Part shown: one piece after another, positions 11,601 through 21,099 of the stretch
How the letters are laid out: each line of letters begins with the position of its first letter
Position numbering within the stretch: position 1 is the first letter of the stretch
Origin: Bursaphelenchus xylophilus
Lineage: Eukaryota; Nematoda; Chromadorea; Rhabditida; Aphelenchoididae
DNA: 64,000 nt
NCBI GenBank assembly: GCA_904066235.2
Contig: CAJFCV020000006.1
Location: forward strand, 5,828,001 to 5,892,000
Direction: 5' to 3'
The notes under the pieces: model-generated
The model's database searches: none
The model's input: the letters and a program-made list of their open reading frames with translations, nothing else
What the model was told of the DNA's origin: nothing
Translations under genes and position numbers: made by a program

Positions 11601-13086
11601 TGACTTTATCATCAAAGGACTGTTGAAAAACAGCGTCCGAAAACTCGGAACTCATGGTTCCTCTACCGAATTAGGACCTTGCTTGCGAAAGCGAGGCTCT
11701 GCGCTTTTCATCTTGAATAGTCATATTCTTTTTCAAAACCGAAAGTGTAAATAAAATTTCGATATAAACAATAAAAAATGTTACCTGTGCTTCCTTCAAA
11801 TGAACTCCACATTGCTCAAAGTCATCAAGAAATAATCTTAGAGCCCTCTTATCCACCGAATCCAACATGGAAGCTTCTGATTTCTCCGATCTGGATACTG
11901 AGTGATAGAGTGCCGGCATAGAGTTCAGTCTAAAAATAGGTTTTGAAATTGCTTTTGATGATGCGGGCTTACGTTTGTGGGTCATTAGTATGGTAAAAGA
12001 AACTCACGTCTCCAAGAGATCTGTCAATCTGTATATTGAATTGTTTCCGGCCTCTCTGTATTCCCCATCAGGATGCATATTTCTCACACATTCTGCCTGA
12101 AATAACAACATTAATCATAATTAAAACTCATGGCAATCGGGCTGGGCTTTTTGCGCGCTCTTTTTACTGTTTTGTGCAGTATTTTTGAGTTATTTGCACT
12201 CTAATATCGCATATCAAAAATCTGCTCTGGAAAACCGCAAATTTTTTGCTCCTCACGAATTTCACGCCCGATGAATTTTCGCGATGGTAGGTAGGGCCAA
12301 TAGTTTTACCAGCTAGCCAATGAGTTAAAATGACTGCCAAAGTGTCCGGGAGCGACAAATAGAGAAAAAGACAATTTGACAATTTTAACCGATGGCGCTG
12401 ATTCCAAAACTCATATTATTTTTTTGATTGTTACTTTTTTTCTTTAGTACTGTAAAACAGTAATTTTCCAAACTTTTTTCACAAATAATCGATTTAGGGG
12501 TCATAATGGAGGCTTTGAAGTCTCGAAAATGGCTAGCCAAAACATTGGAATAGCCAATTCAGGGTTTTCGCTAGTTATTTAGAATATTGGGATGTCATTT
12601 CAACTCATTGGTTAGCTGGTTAAACTATTTTGCAACATTGGCTATACATATTGGGCAAATACCCGATCTGCCCCAAATGAAAGATAGACTAATTTTTGCC
12701 CTGCGTAAGTCCGCTGAATCTTTGCAAGAAAAAACATGAAAACATCCAAACTTCCGAAGGCCCGGACTGGTTGCCATGTCTGTTAAAGACGTCTTACCAA
12801 ATCAGCAGCAGTGCATATCGTATTTGAGAGGTCGTCAAGTAGCTGAACCGAGGGTTTCTTCAGTTTCCTAGACTCATATGGCTTTACTATCTCCCCCACC
12901 AACATCTCCGATTCTCTAATCACATTATCTGTGACCTTCTCGAAGTCTTGAGGACATCTGAGCTTTTCATTGCCGAACATACCCTAAAAAAAGTTTCTGT
13001 AAATATAAGAGCATTTAATATCCTACCTTTACATTTGTGATCGACGCAGTCTTAATTAAGACTCTTCTGACCACGGACGATCTCAT
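8631..13086 (-). CDS. MIPEP: Mitochondrial intermediate peptidase (M3 metallopeptidase)
   Basis: Zinc oligopeptidase of the mitochondrial matrix that removes an N-terminal octapeptide from a subset of precursors after cleavage by the processing peptidase. Eight exons (13086-13027, 12983-12798, 12096-12008, 11929-11785, 10157-9906, 9869-9477, 9440-9174, 9134-8631) give 631 codons. The protein starts with a basic, Arg-containing presequence ([12 protein letters not shown]). The active site is [13 protein letters not shown] (HExxH), followed by the MIP-type [18 protein letters not shown]. Upstream are FDFEQ-type and helical M3 segments ([14 protein letters not shown]). The 1.6-kb intron 10158-11784 holds a complete gene on the opposite strand, and the 0.7-kb intron 12097-12797 holds a MITE. 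The start lies 123 bp downstream of the CSN6 stop codon on the same strand, which suggests an operon. Identity is secure from the motif set. Confidence 0.94.
10190..11754 (+). CDS. Secreted Ig-like domain protein nested in a MIPEP intron
   Basis: Six exons (10190-10270, 10311-10698, 10741-10814, 10855-11109, 11145-11479, 11514-11754) join in frame to 457 codons. The protein opens with a signal peptide ([14 protein letters not shown]). An Ig-like pattern follows: [11 protein letters not shown] early, then DGFLIITN and, after an intron, ATYGLYRC, the expected C-strand and F-strand cysteines. The second half has [10 protein letters not shown]...TRVGQCYL, reminiscent of the tryptophan/cysteine module after the Ig region in FAM187-type proteins; that resemblance is from memory and weak. 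The intron after position 10698 appears to use a GC donor (gcaagt). The AATAAA signal (11750-11755) overlaps the TAA stop, and the MIPEP exon begins only 31 bp further on. The function is unknown; a secreted or cell-surface role is inferred from the signal peptide. Confidence 0.72.
12284..12655. mobile_element. MITE-like inverted repeat in a MIPEP intron
   Basis: Arms of about 50 bp: accagctagccaatgagtt near 12309 is matched in inverse complement near 12600-12640 (aactcattggttagctggt). The surrounding region shares short blocks (cgatggcgctgatt, ctttagtactg) with the element at 40430-40840, so the two may belong to one family. It lies wholly within intron 12097-12797. No coding capacity; no clear target duplication. 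Confidence 0.55.
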
Positions 13087-13209
13087 CCTTAACGTACAAG
13101 TTAAGCAACCTTAAAATCGAAATAGTTAAGCAAAATCAACTTTGGTTTGTAAAACACTAAAAATAAATTAAATCCGTTTATTATTATCATACACATGTAA
13201 AAAGTGAGA
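13087..13209 (-). promoter_or_regulatory. CSN6-MIPEP intercistronic region
   Basis: This 123-bp gap between two same-strand genes contains AATAAA (minus strand, 13183-13178) about 30 nt after the CSN6 stop, then a T-rich stretch and an acceptor-like cgattttaag some 20 nt before the MIPEP ATG. A polyadenylation signal followed about 100 nt later by a 3' splice site is the normal layout between genes in a nematode operon. The operon itself is an inference from spacing. Confidence 0.6.
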
Positions 13210-14304
13210 CTAAATATTTTCTTTCCGTTTCATTGGCGAAGAATGATAGCCAGCAAAAGATTCGTTGACCACCGTATTTAACTTATTCACCAACTAAAAT
13301 AAGATCATAATATTAAAAAGTCATACTTACAGAAAAAATTGAATTAGAGATCTTGTTGTTCATCGTTAGAAGGACAATCATCTCGTCATTGATATCAACG
13401 TTCCCTTCCTCACATTTGATCTGATTATTCCTGAGAAACGAAACCTTGATAGCCAACTTGTTCAATTCTCTCAATACCTCTTCATTTGGTTGGATTTCTC
13501 CCTTTTCAATTGCCTAAAAACGGAATACTTGTAGAATAGAAAGGCATCTTACATCAAGATAATCGACAGCTACAGAAAGTCCTCTCCATAACATTTTCAG
13601 GGCTCCGTGTTGTTCTTGAAGTTTCTTAGATGCAGTGGCTTCATTCTTGTCACCGGCACTAGTGTATTTGGCAGCATGATCAGTTCCAATTCTCTCGGCG
13701 ACATCGCTTACAATCTTTACAGGAATTTCATTGAGAACCGTTCTTCCTTCTTTATGATCCAAATTGGCTTCATAGACACTAACAGGAATCTTAATCGGAT
13801 ATAGATGCTTATTTAAAACTTACCTTGTCATTCAACTCCGCAACGAGAGGACTCAGTTTGAGAATAAAGGCAAAGTCAGAGAAATTGAGTGCGTATTCGT
13901 AGAGTCTGAGATCCGTCTCATCAATGGCCGAGTGATTTCCAATAATATAGAACCCCAAGAAAGTCAGATCAGAAAAGGTCTCTTCATCTAAACGACGATT
14001 ATCAACAAACATTCCTCTTACATAATTTAGCTCGGGTTCTTAAATATTCCACATTGAGATCAATTCTTCCTCCTTCAACTTTTGCCTCCAACTCAAAACA
14101 GTTTAGAATCTCAATATATTTTGCGTCTTGCTTTCCAAGAAGAGCTCCGATCACCTAAACATTAATTATAACATAAAGAATGAGGCCTACCTGACAATAC
14201 TTTCCATCATTCAATAAAACACTTCTTGTGAAATGATTGGAGATGATGGCGACAGTTACTGGATGGACCTTTGCAACCAAGCCGCCTTTCTCTGAATTTG
14301 ACAT
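13210..14304 (-). CDS. COPS6: COP9 signalosome subunit 6 (MPN domain)
   Basis: A non-catalytic MPN-domain subunit of the COP9 signalosome, which removes Nedd8 from cullins; it pairs with the catalytic subunit CSN5. Six exons (14304-14191, 14154-14022, 13987-13824, 13789-13553, 13513-13331, 13293-13210) yield 304 codons. The MPN start VHPVTVAIISNHFTR and VIGALLGKQ match the family, then TFLGFYIIG and LKLSPLV, IPVSVYE, and a C-terminal helical region. The JAMM zinc motif is absent, as expected for CSN6. Promoter side: a 2.2-kb inverted-repeat element begins about 146 bp upstream of the ATG, separating this gene from the divergent PMPCA. C. elegans csn-6 and a MIPEP-like gene may also be neighbours (recalled, not checked). 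Confidence 0.92.
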
Positions 14305-14449
14305 GTTGATGATAACCTTTGCCAAAAGTTCCACAGAATAATTCTGTCGTTGAAGGCAAAAGGAAGTTTTGACCCAAAAAGCCAAACTTGACTCATTAAT
14401 TTTATTTTCAAAATTTGAGAAATTTTGAAGAACGCGATCTCGAGATCCT

Positions 14450-16672
14450 CCACGTCCGGTCCAAATAGAAGAAAAGCCACGGTTGAGATGGTCTCACGAG
14501 CTGCGCCCGCGATTTTGAATTCGCCGGCGACATGTTATACGAAAGAATATCAAATTTCGTAATAATTGCCTCAGGGCTCTAATATTGTAGGCACAAAATA
14601 TTATTTTCACGTAGACCTGATATACCAAGCACCAAGTTTCTATCGTTGTCGATCTTCGAGTTTTGCTAAATATAAGGTTTTGCCTTGTTTTGAGCCTGTT
14701 TTTGTACCCATTTTTGGACCCCTTTTTGGCATGTAGTGGTAAAAGTAAGACAGTTGCCCCAAATATCGTTCTCTGTAATTCAAGATACATGTGTTGTTGA
14801 ACGTTTTTAGGTCTAGTTAGACCTCAATGATATGCCTCCTTTGAGAAACGTTGGCGACAATGACGTCAATTTTGGGCTAAATTTTGATGATTTTTGCGTA
14901 TATCTGCCTATATCTTTTTTCAAACGCCTTTTATCGACAAAATCGTCCTCTGTAATTGTAGACAGGAGGCTTGTCAATGTGTAGGAACTTGTCTTATAAT
15001 TCAGAGACCAACAGTTTTTTCGAAACGTTGGCGACAATGACGTCTACTTTTGGCTAAATTTTGATGATTTTTGCATATTTCTGCCACCCACTTTTTCAAA
15101 CATGTTCGAAACAAATTGTTTTTGGATATTACGAAAATTAGAATGGAAAAATATAATTTCTGAAAGGATTTCGAAATGGATTTGGCATCCAAAGAGTCAT
15201 TCCGTGTCATCTTCTCCATCAATGTCTTCATCAATTTGGCTTGTGTCAAGCCCAAATTCGTCGTACAGCACCGTCCTTTCGTGAGCCCATCGCAGTAAGC
15301 TGTCCGCCTGTAAAGCGTGGGTTTTAATAGCAATTTCTTTATCAATAAGTATTGTGAATGAATATCCCCCATACTAATACCTGTTCTATTTTCAGCGTAA
15401 CCTTTTCTGTTCGACTTACAATCTTACTCCTATCACTGGTTTTAATTCTCAGCATATCCCTATTCACCATTGCATGGGTGCTCTCTATTGACTGCTCTGT
15501 AAAGAAATTAACAGTGTTGTGTCTGTTCATAAAGTCAACCATGTGGATGATTGTCTGGTGGAATTTGTGGCCGGGTTTTTCGTTAGAAAAATTTTGCTTT
15601 AGCTGTTCGGTTAATGTCTTAATAAGCCTTTTGAATTGTTCGACCTCTTCCGCTGAAAATTTCCTGGCCTGCGTATAATTTTGAATATCTCGGAGTGTTT
15701 TTAAGACTTGGATGCAGTTTTGGACAACTTTCGACAATTCTGATAGTCTTGTTCCAGATTTTGTTTTTGCGTTCTCATCAAATTCGTCGATGCGTTTGGT
15801 GAGAGGGCCTTTTTCTACAATTACAGATAATAATTTAATGGATCAAGCATTTTTGAAAAAGAGGGAGGCAGAAATATGCAAAAAATCAATAAAATTAAGC
15901 CCAAAAGTTGAAGTCATTCACACCAACGTTTCGAAAAAACTATTGGTCCCTGAATTATAAGAGAAGTTTCTACACATTGACAAGAGTCTTGTCTACAATT
16001 GCAGAAGACGATTTCGTCGGTACAAGGCGTTTAAAAAAAGGTCTAGGGAGAAATACGTAAAAATCATCAAAATTTAGCCAAAAGTAGACGTCATTGTCGC
16101 CAACGTTTCGAAAAAACTATTGGTCCCTGAATTATAAGGCAAGTTCCTACACATTGACAAGCCTCTTGTCTACAATTACAGAGGACGATTTTGTCAATAA
16201 AAAACGTTTGAAAAAAGATATAGGCAGATATATGCAAAAATCATCAAAATTAAGCCCAAAATTGACGTCATTGTCGCCAACGTTTCTCAAAGGAGGCATA
16301 TCATTGAGGTCTAACTAGACCTAAAAACGTTCAACAACACATGTATCTTGAATTACAGAGAACGATATTTGGAGCAACTGTCTTACTTTTACCACTACAT
16401 GCCAAAAAGGGGTCCAAAAATGGGTACAAAAACAGGCTCAAAACAAGGCAAAACCTTATATTTAGCAAAACTCGAAGATCGACAACGATAGAAACTTGGT
16501 GCTTGGTATATCAGGTCTACGTGAAAATAATATTTTGTGCCTACAATATTAGAGCCCTGAGGCTATTATTACGAAATTTGATATTCTTTCGTATAACATG
16601 TCGCCGGCGAATTCAAAATCGCGGGCGCAGCTCGGGAGACCATCTCAACCGTGGCTTGGACCGAACGTGACT
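14450..16672. mobile_element. Long inverted-repeat element between CSN6 and PMPCA
   Basis: Two arms of about 600 bp (14450-15090 and 16035-16672) are inverse complements; the outer ends read cacgtccggtccaa on the left and the complement of cacgttcggtccaa on the right, and gagatggtctc plus gctgcgcccgcgatttt follow inward. Parts of the arms are themselves tandem units of about 180 bp, each with acgttggcgacaatgacgtc (two copies left; on the right two plus a diverged third near 15910). The unpaired middle (about 15100-15880) carries a spliced coding remnant on the minus strand. The right end lies 12 bp upstream of the PMPCA ATG. The mirrored 98-codon open frames in the arms are probably non-coding. 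No target-site duplication was found. Confidence 0.8.
15197..15814 (-). pseudogene. C-terminal part of a transposon-type protein inside the inverted-repeat element
   Basis: Two exons (15814-15381 and 15307-15197) join across a 73-nt intron into about 181 codons. The second exon ends in an acidic tail (DEDIDGEDDTE, stop at 15197). The first has KFHQTIIHMVDFMNRH and FFTEQSIESTHAMVNR, a layout (K-H...F-x-E-Q-x-x-E-x-x-H) I associate with C-terminal parts of nematode transposon-encoded proteins, although I cannot name the superfamily. Upstream exons are missing: where they should lie, the sequence becomes the inverted-repeat arm. I read it as the remnant of the element's own protein or a captured fragment. 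Confidence 0.5.
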
Positions 16673-16684
16673 CAGGGTTGCAAC

Positions 16685-18555
16685 ATGGAGAAGGTTAGAC
16701 CACTTGCAGTATTACTGGGGTAAGTTTAGGTTGTCTAGTTATATGTTTGTTCACTTTTAATTCCAGACGGACGTTACCCACAAGGCCAATAAATTTTTCA
16801 AGGCTTGCCTCATCCAAAGTAAGTTATTATTACCTTGTTTTTATTCCTCCGATTAGAGTAATATCTTCAACACTATTAGCCTTAGTGAGCCTTTGCCTGG
16901 CTACGAAAAGGTGGTGTGCATTGATAATAAGACAGTGAAACTATACAACGCCAAGATTACCAAACTAGAAAGTGGTCTTACAGTGGTTACTGAACCGGCG
17001 TTTGGGGAATATTGCACACTAGGCGTGGCCATTAATGCAGGGCCGAGATATGAGACGCATTATCCGTGGGGCGTCAGTCATTTTATCGAGAAGTTGGCTT
17101 TCAACGTAAGCTCATTAAATTTAGCTTTTAATTCATTTTTTAGACATCAGAAAACTTTACCGATCGAGCCCATACCTTCCAGCTGATAGAGGATTGTGGA
17201 GCTTTAGTTGATTGTCAGTCAACGAAAGATACTTTCATGTATGCAGCTTCTTGTCGGACAGAATCGACTGGAGAAATGACACGGCTCATTGCGGACACTG
17301 TACTTCGACCTCTTATAGATCTGGAGGAAGTTCGGTTTACATCTGACGTTATCCGATTTGAGAACGAAGCCAATATTAGGAAACCCGAACCTGTGGAGTT
17401 ACTCATTGATTGGGTTCATGAAGCTGGATTTAAAGGAAATACGATTGGAATACCAAAATATTGTAGTAATGAAGAGGTCGAGAAGATCGGAAGAAGGGAT
17501 ATTTTGTCATATATGAGTCAGTACTTCCGTCCGGACAGAATGGTTCTTGGAGGTGAGACTTGTACTGTTTATATTGGTCATTTTTTAGGAATCGGAGTTG
17601 ATCACGATTTCCTTGTTAGTCTTGGGAAACAATTTTTGGATCCGACGGACACAACATGGGGAAAACACCCTTCCCAACTCCACAAAGACCTTCCTGTTGT
17701 CGACAAATCTTTAGCTCAATACACAGGGGGTATTTTCAAATTAGAAAAAGATTTGTCCCAAGTCTCCTTGGGACCAACTCCGTTCCCGAATCTTGCGCAT
17801 TTGATGATTGGATTTGAATCTGTATCCACTTCACATCCGGATTTTGTTGCCTTCTGCGTTCTACAATCATTGCTCGGTGGCGGCGGAAGTTTCTCAGCGG
17901 GTGGCCCTGGAAAGGGAATGTTTTCAAGGTTGTATGCTGATGTTATGTACAGGTGTGTCTCTTTATAGAATTACCCTTCTTTAGATATCATTGGTTTTAT
18001 AACGCAACTTCGTTTAATTTCTCTTATATGGACACCGGAATATTTGCCGTTCGCGCGAGTGCGCCACCGGAAAATGTAATAAGTTACCATACGACAAACT
18101 TTTCTGTATTATCGTTGTAGCTCCATCAGGCCGCGATTGTGATCATGGAAGAGTTCCTTCGACTGACAAAAAGTGACGTTGCGACGGAAGAATTGGCCAG
18201 GGCTAAGATTCAATTGAAGTCGCAGCTTTTGATGAATTTGGAAATCAAACCAGTTATGTTCGAGGATATGACAAGACAAGTGCTGAATCATGGACACAGG
18301 AAGCATCCTCAACAGTACCTCGAAGAAATCGGTAAGAACTTTGGCAGCGGCTACATTTTTTATCTTTATACGTCTCCCAAAAATATGTTTATGATTTCAG
18401 ATAAAGTCACGCCCAAGGACATCAATCGAGTAGCCCAACGAATGTTGTTGAGTAAGCCCTCCATCGTCGGCTATGGCGATTTACAAAGACTTCAATCATA
18501 TGAACGCTTTGATCAAGCTGTTGCTCAACGATCCGTCAAGACACTGTCAGATTAG
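16685..18555 (+). CDS. PMPCA: Mitochondrial processing peptidase, alpha subunit
   Basis: Substrate-recognition subunit of the matrix peptidase that cuts presequences from imported proteins. Eight exons (16685-16719, 16767-16818, 16890-17105, 17144-17552, 17589-17952, 17985-18075, 18121-18331, 18401-18555) give 510 codons. A basic presequence comes first; then NAGPRYETHYPWGVSHFIEK replaces the catalytic HxxEH of beta subunits with HFIEK, the mark of an alpha subunit. The glycine-rich substrate-binding loop GGGGSFSAGGPGKGM is intact. The third exon's acceptor (gtgag at 16889) is my least certain join; the family sequence before PLPG would fit a slightly earlier acceptor that breaks the frame. 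The immediate upstream DNA is the right arm of the 14450-16672 element. The gene converges on MTG1, with 81 bp between stops. Confidence 0.93.
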
Positions 18556-18636
18556 GTTTAATTTTGTTATGATTTTTTGTTGATTGTTTTGAATACAAGG
18601 TCTTAGTTTAATAATACTATACCGTTTTTTCCTCTG

Positions 18637-19736
18637 CTACAGTTTATCCTTGTCCAAAAAACAGTCATCAATAAGTTTCTTCCTGAATGTGCTGAGGAAT
18701 ATCTCATTTGCATTTTTGTAATTCCATCGGTTGAAGTGTCCTTTACCGGGGATATTCATGACTAAAATCATATTTCTCTTCTGGCATATCCTGGTTAACA
18801 GCTCTTTTATATCATCAGTTGGAGGACCGTCCAATTCCAAGGCTTTGAGATAGGAGTAATCCTCTTGTCTGCAATGAATATATGGCCATAAAAATCAGCT
18901 TACTTATTCATCCAATATAGCAGATAATCGGCGACATGTTCCATATTCAATGTTGTCTCGAGGACATTCTCACACAACCCAAGTTTCATATTCTCTTCCA
19001 CCGATCGGACATACGGATTGAGGACTCCAGGAGTGTCCAGGATGTAAATGAGAGGACGATCCAGGATCCTCACTCTGTTCTGCATTCTCACTGTAACGCC
19101 GGGTCGAGCGCCTGAAGAGAATAATACCAACGTTTCTTTTACACACCTTCGACAACAGCATTTTTCTTCTTGTCCATGTTCACACTTCTTAATCCATTGA
19201 TTAGGGAACTCTTTCCTGAATTTGGAATGCCAACAACCATGACTTGATATTCAGTTTTAACTGTTCGATTAAACCGGTAATCGGAACGAAGGCAATCTAT
19301 CATCATGTGCTTCAGATCATCCAAGGCTTTCTTCTTTTTCTTCTTACAATCAGTCCATAATACATGATCAATGCCCTCATCTCGCAGCTTTTCTTCCACT
19401 AACGGCCTTAAATAAACATAAATTACTATTTATGAGAACTGACCTGTATTTCTCTTGATCTATTAAATCCCTTTTATTCAGTACCAGAATATGTGGTCGG
19501 ACAGAGAACAATTTGTCTCGGAATACGGGATTTCTCCCTGTAAATGGTATCCTGGCGTCATGAACTTCAACGACAAGATCCACGCTTCTTAATCGCCCTT
19601 CCATTTTGGCCATCTGAACCGACATGTGAATTGGATACCACTTCTTCCTCTCCACATTTGTTGGCAATATGAATTCTGACCGGCTTTTGATCGGCGATAT
19701 AACCTCTGTCGACGTGGAGCAGAACCTTTTAAACAT
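18637..19736 (-). CDS. MTG1: Mitochondrial ribosome-associated GTPase 1 (circularly permuted)
   Basis: YlqF/MTG1-family GTPase needed for assembly of the mitochondrial large ribosomal subunit at the inner membrane. Four exons (19736-19444, 19406-19147, 19111-18904, 18868-18637) encode 330 residues. The GTPase motifs occur in permuted order: NKRDL (G4) comes first, then the P-loop GIPNSGKSS (G1), then DTPG (G3), as in all members. The N-terminus is Arg/Ser rich and could be a presequence. The start ATG directly follows atcgttag, a splice-acceptor-like site, and lies 122 bp downstream of the ELP4 stop on the same strand; I infer it is the second gene of an operon. Confidence 0.92.
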
Positions 19737-19858
19737 CTAACGATTAATAAGTCTGTACTTCATCGGTATATTAAAGGAATTAAACTCAGAAGAAACTGAA
19801 AACAAAACAATGTATGTTTATCGTAGTTCAAAAATCAACAAACAGTAAAAGTAGGTAT
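19737..19858 (-). promoter_or_regulatory. ELP4-MTG1 intercistronic region
   Basis: A 122-bp gap between same-strand genes. It contains two acceptor-like sites on the minus strand, ttgttttgttttcag in the middle and attaatcgttag just before the MTG1 ATG, but no clean AATAAA. Spacing fits a nematode operon with trans-splicing to MTG1. Confidence 0.45.
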
Positions 19859-20815
19859 TTAGAACGAATCGGCAACAGTTTGGCAAGCAGACTTCACCGG
19901 TACACCTCCCCCCATCACAGCTGGCAAATGCAAAATTTTGATTTCGAGATAATGTCGATGTCTTTCGAATACCAAATCCACACAAGCCGGCTTGTTGGTA
20001 GCAAAAGAATTGAGAAGAGGCAGTTTGACGATATGGAAACGACCATCATAACTATCTTCGAGTCCCAAATCTTTCTTAATTTCTTCATCATGAGGCTCCA
20101 CACGAAAGAAATTGTCGGCAACTGTGATAAATCCGTCAATCTCAGATGTAGAAAACAATTTTTCGTTCAGATAAAGCATGCACACAGCATTAGAATGTAA
20201 CAGCAGTACCTTCAATTTAGTGATGAAATTGTACGTAGCATCCGAATCTTCGAATAAAGGACTCCCAAAATCATTTATAACAATCCGCAGCATCTTCCTC
20301 CCAGTTCCAAACACATAATCATCGGTTTGTAAAAGAAGAACCAGCTCTTCAAACAACTTCTTGTATGAGTCAGCCAGTACCAAACGTAAATCTGCATTAG
20401 AAATGTCCATATTGTTGGCCAAGTCGTATTTGTTCCTATCTCGTGAACTTAGTCCAGAATTCATCGACGGCATCGTCGAGTATCTCCAAGCAATCGACAT
20501 GTCTTCATCCAGTGCCGACGCTTTGGGAACAGAAGCAACTGAGTTAGAACATGAAGGAACTTCATTCAGATACTCTGGTTCCGTTAGTCCAACAACAACC
20601 ACCTTCTGACTCTGGTTTAGGCCTTCAGCCACATAGTATCTCATAAAGTATGTTCCAAACTTCTGACCCGATGTTTCTGATAGGATGTATAGATTATGAA
20701 CAGGAAGTCCTCCTCCCATTAAGCCATCGACGGCGTCTAACCCAACGGAGGTGACAGCGCACCGGTTCTGGATCTTCGTGCCGGGCAATTTTGCAGCATC
20801 TCCACTTCGTATCAT
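19859..20815 (-). CDS. ELP4: Elongator complex protein 4
   Basis: RecA-like subunit of the Elp456 hexamer of Elongator, which places the cm5 side chain on tRNA wobble uridine. A single uninterrupted exon of 318 codons. The PAXNEB-family opening (GTKIQNRCAVTSVGLDAVDG, then GGGLPVHNLYILSE) is followed by a Ser-rich insert, RYYVAEGL, VVVVGL, and an ATPase-like core with FGSPLF and VCMLYLNEK. The start lies two bases after atcttttag, a likely trans-splice acceptor. URM1, a protein of the same tRNA-modification pathway, starts divergently about 1.9 kb away; all but about 220 bp of that gap is a hAT-like insertion. Confidence 0.9.
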   Translation of the reverse strand: MIRSGDAAKLPGTKIQNRCAVTSVGLDAVDGLMGGGLPVHNLYILSETSGQKFGTYFMRYYVAEGLNQSQKVVVVGLTEPEYLNEVPSCSNSVASVPKASALDEDMSIAWRYSTMPSMNSGLSSRDRNKYDLANNMDISNADLRLVLADSYKKLFEELVLLLQTDDYVFGTGRKMLRIVINDFGSPLFEDSDATYNFITKLKVLLLHSNAVCMLYLNEKLFSTSEIDGFITVADNFFRVEPHDEEIKKDLGLEDSYDGRFHIVKLPLLNSFATNKPACVDLVFERHRHYLEIKILHLPAVMGGGVPVKSACQTVADSF

Positions 20816-21099
20816 GCCTAAAAGATAACAAAAATGATCAGAGACGCTTACTTCAATATTTCAACAAATTAAGGTAACACTCCGAGTTCGAAAACATCCA
20901 CACCATAAAAATTTGTTCAATTTTCAGAGAACAAAAAAATAAAAAAATAAAATTGTTAGAAGCACTCTTGACGCAAAAAGGAAGACTTGACTCATCTGCA
21001 AAACGTTCCATTTTCAGGGGTGGTCAGTGGGCCGGCCGGGCTCAAAAATGGAAAATTACAAACGGGCCGCGCCCGTCACGGGCCGGGCCGGGCCGTAGT

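Noticed and set aside
14494..14790. A 98-codon open frame mirrored at 16341-16670.
   Set aside because: It exists twice only because the inverted-repeat arms are copies. The product has no domain and no coding support.
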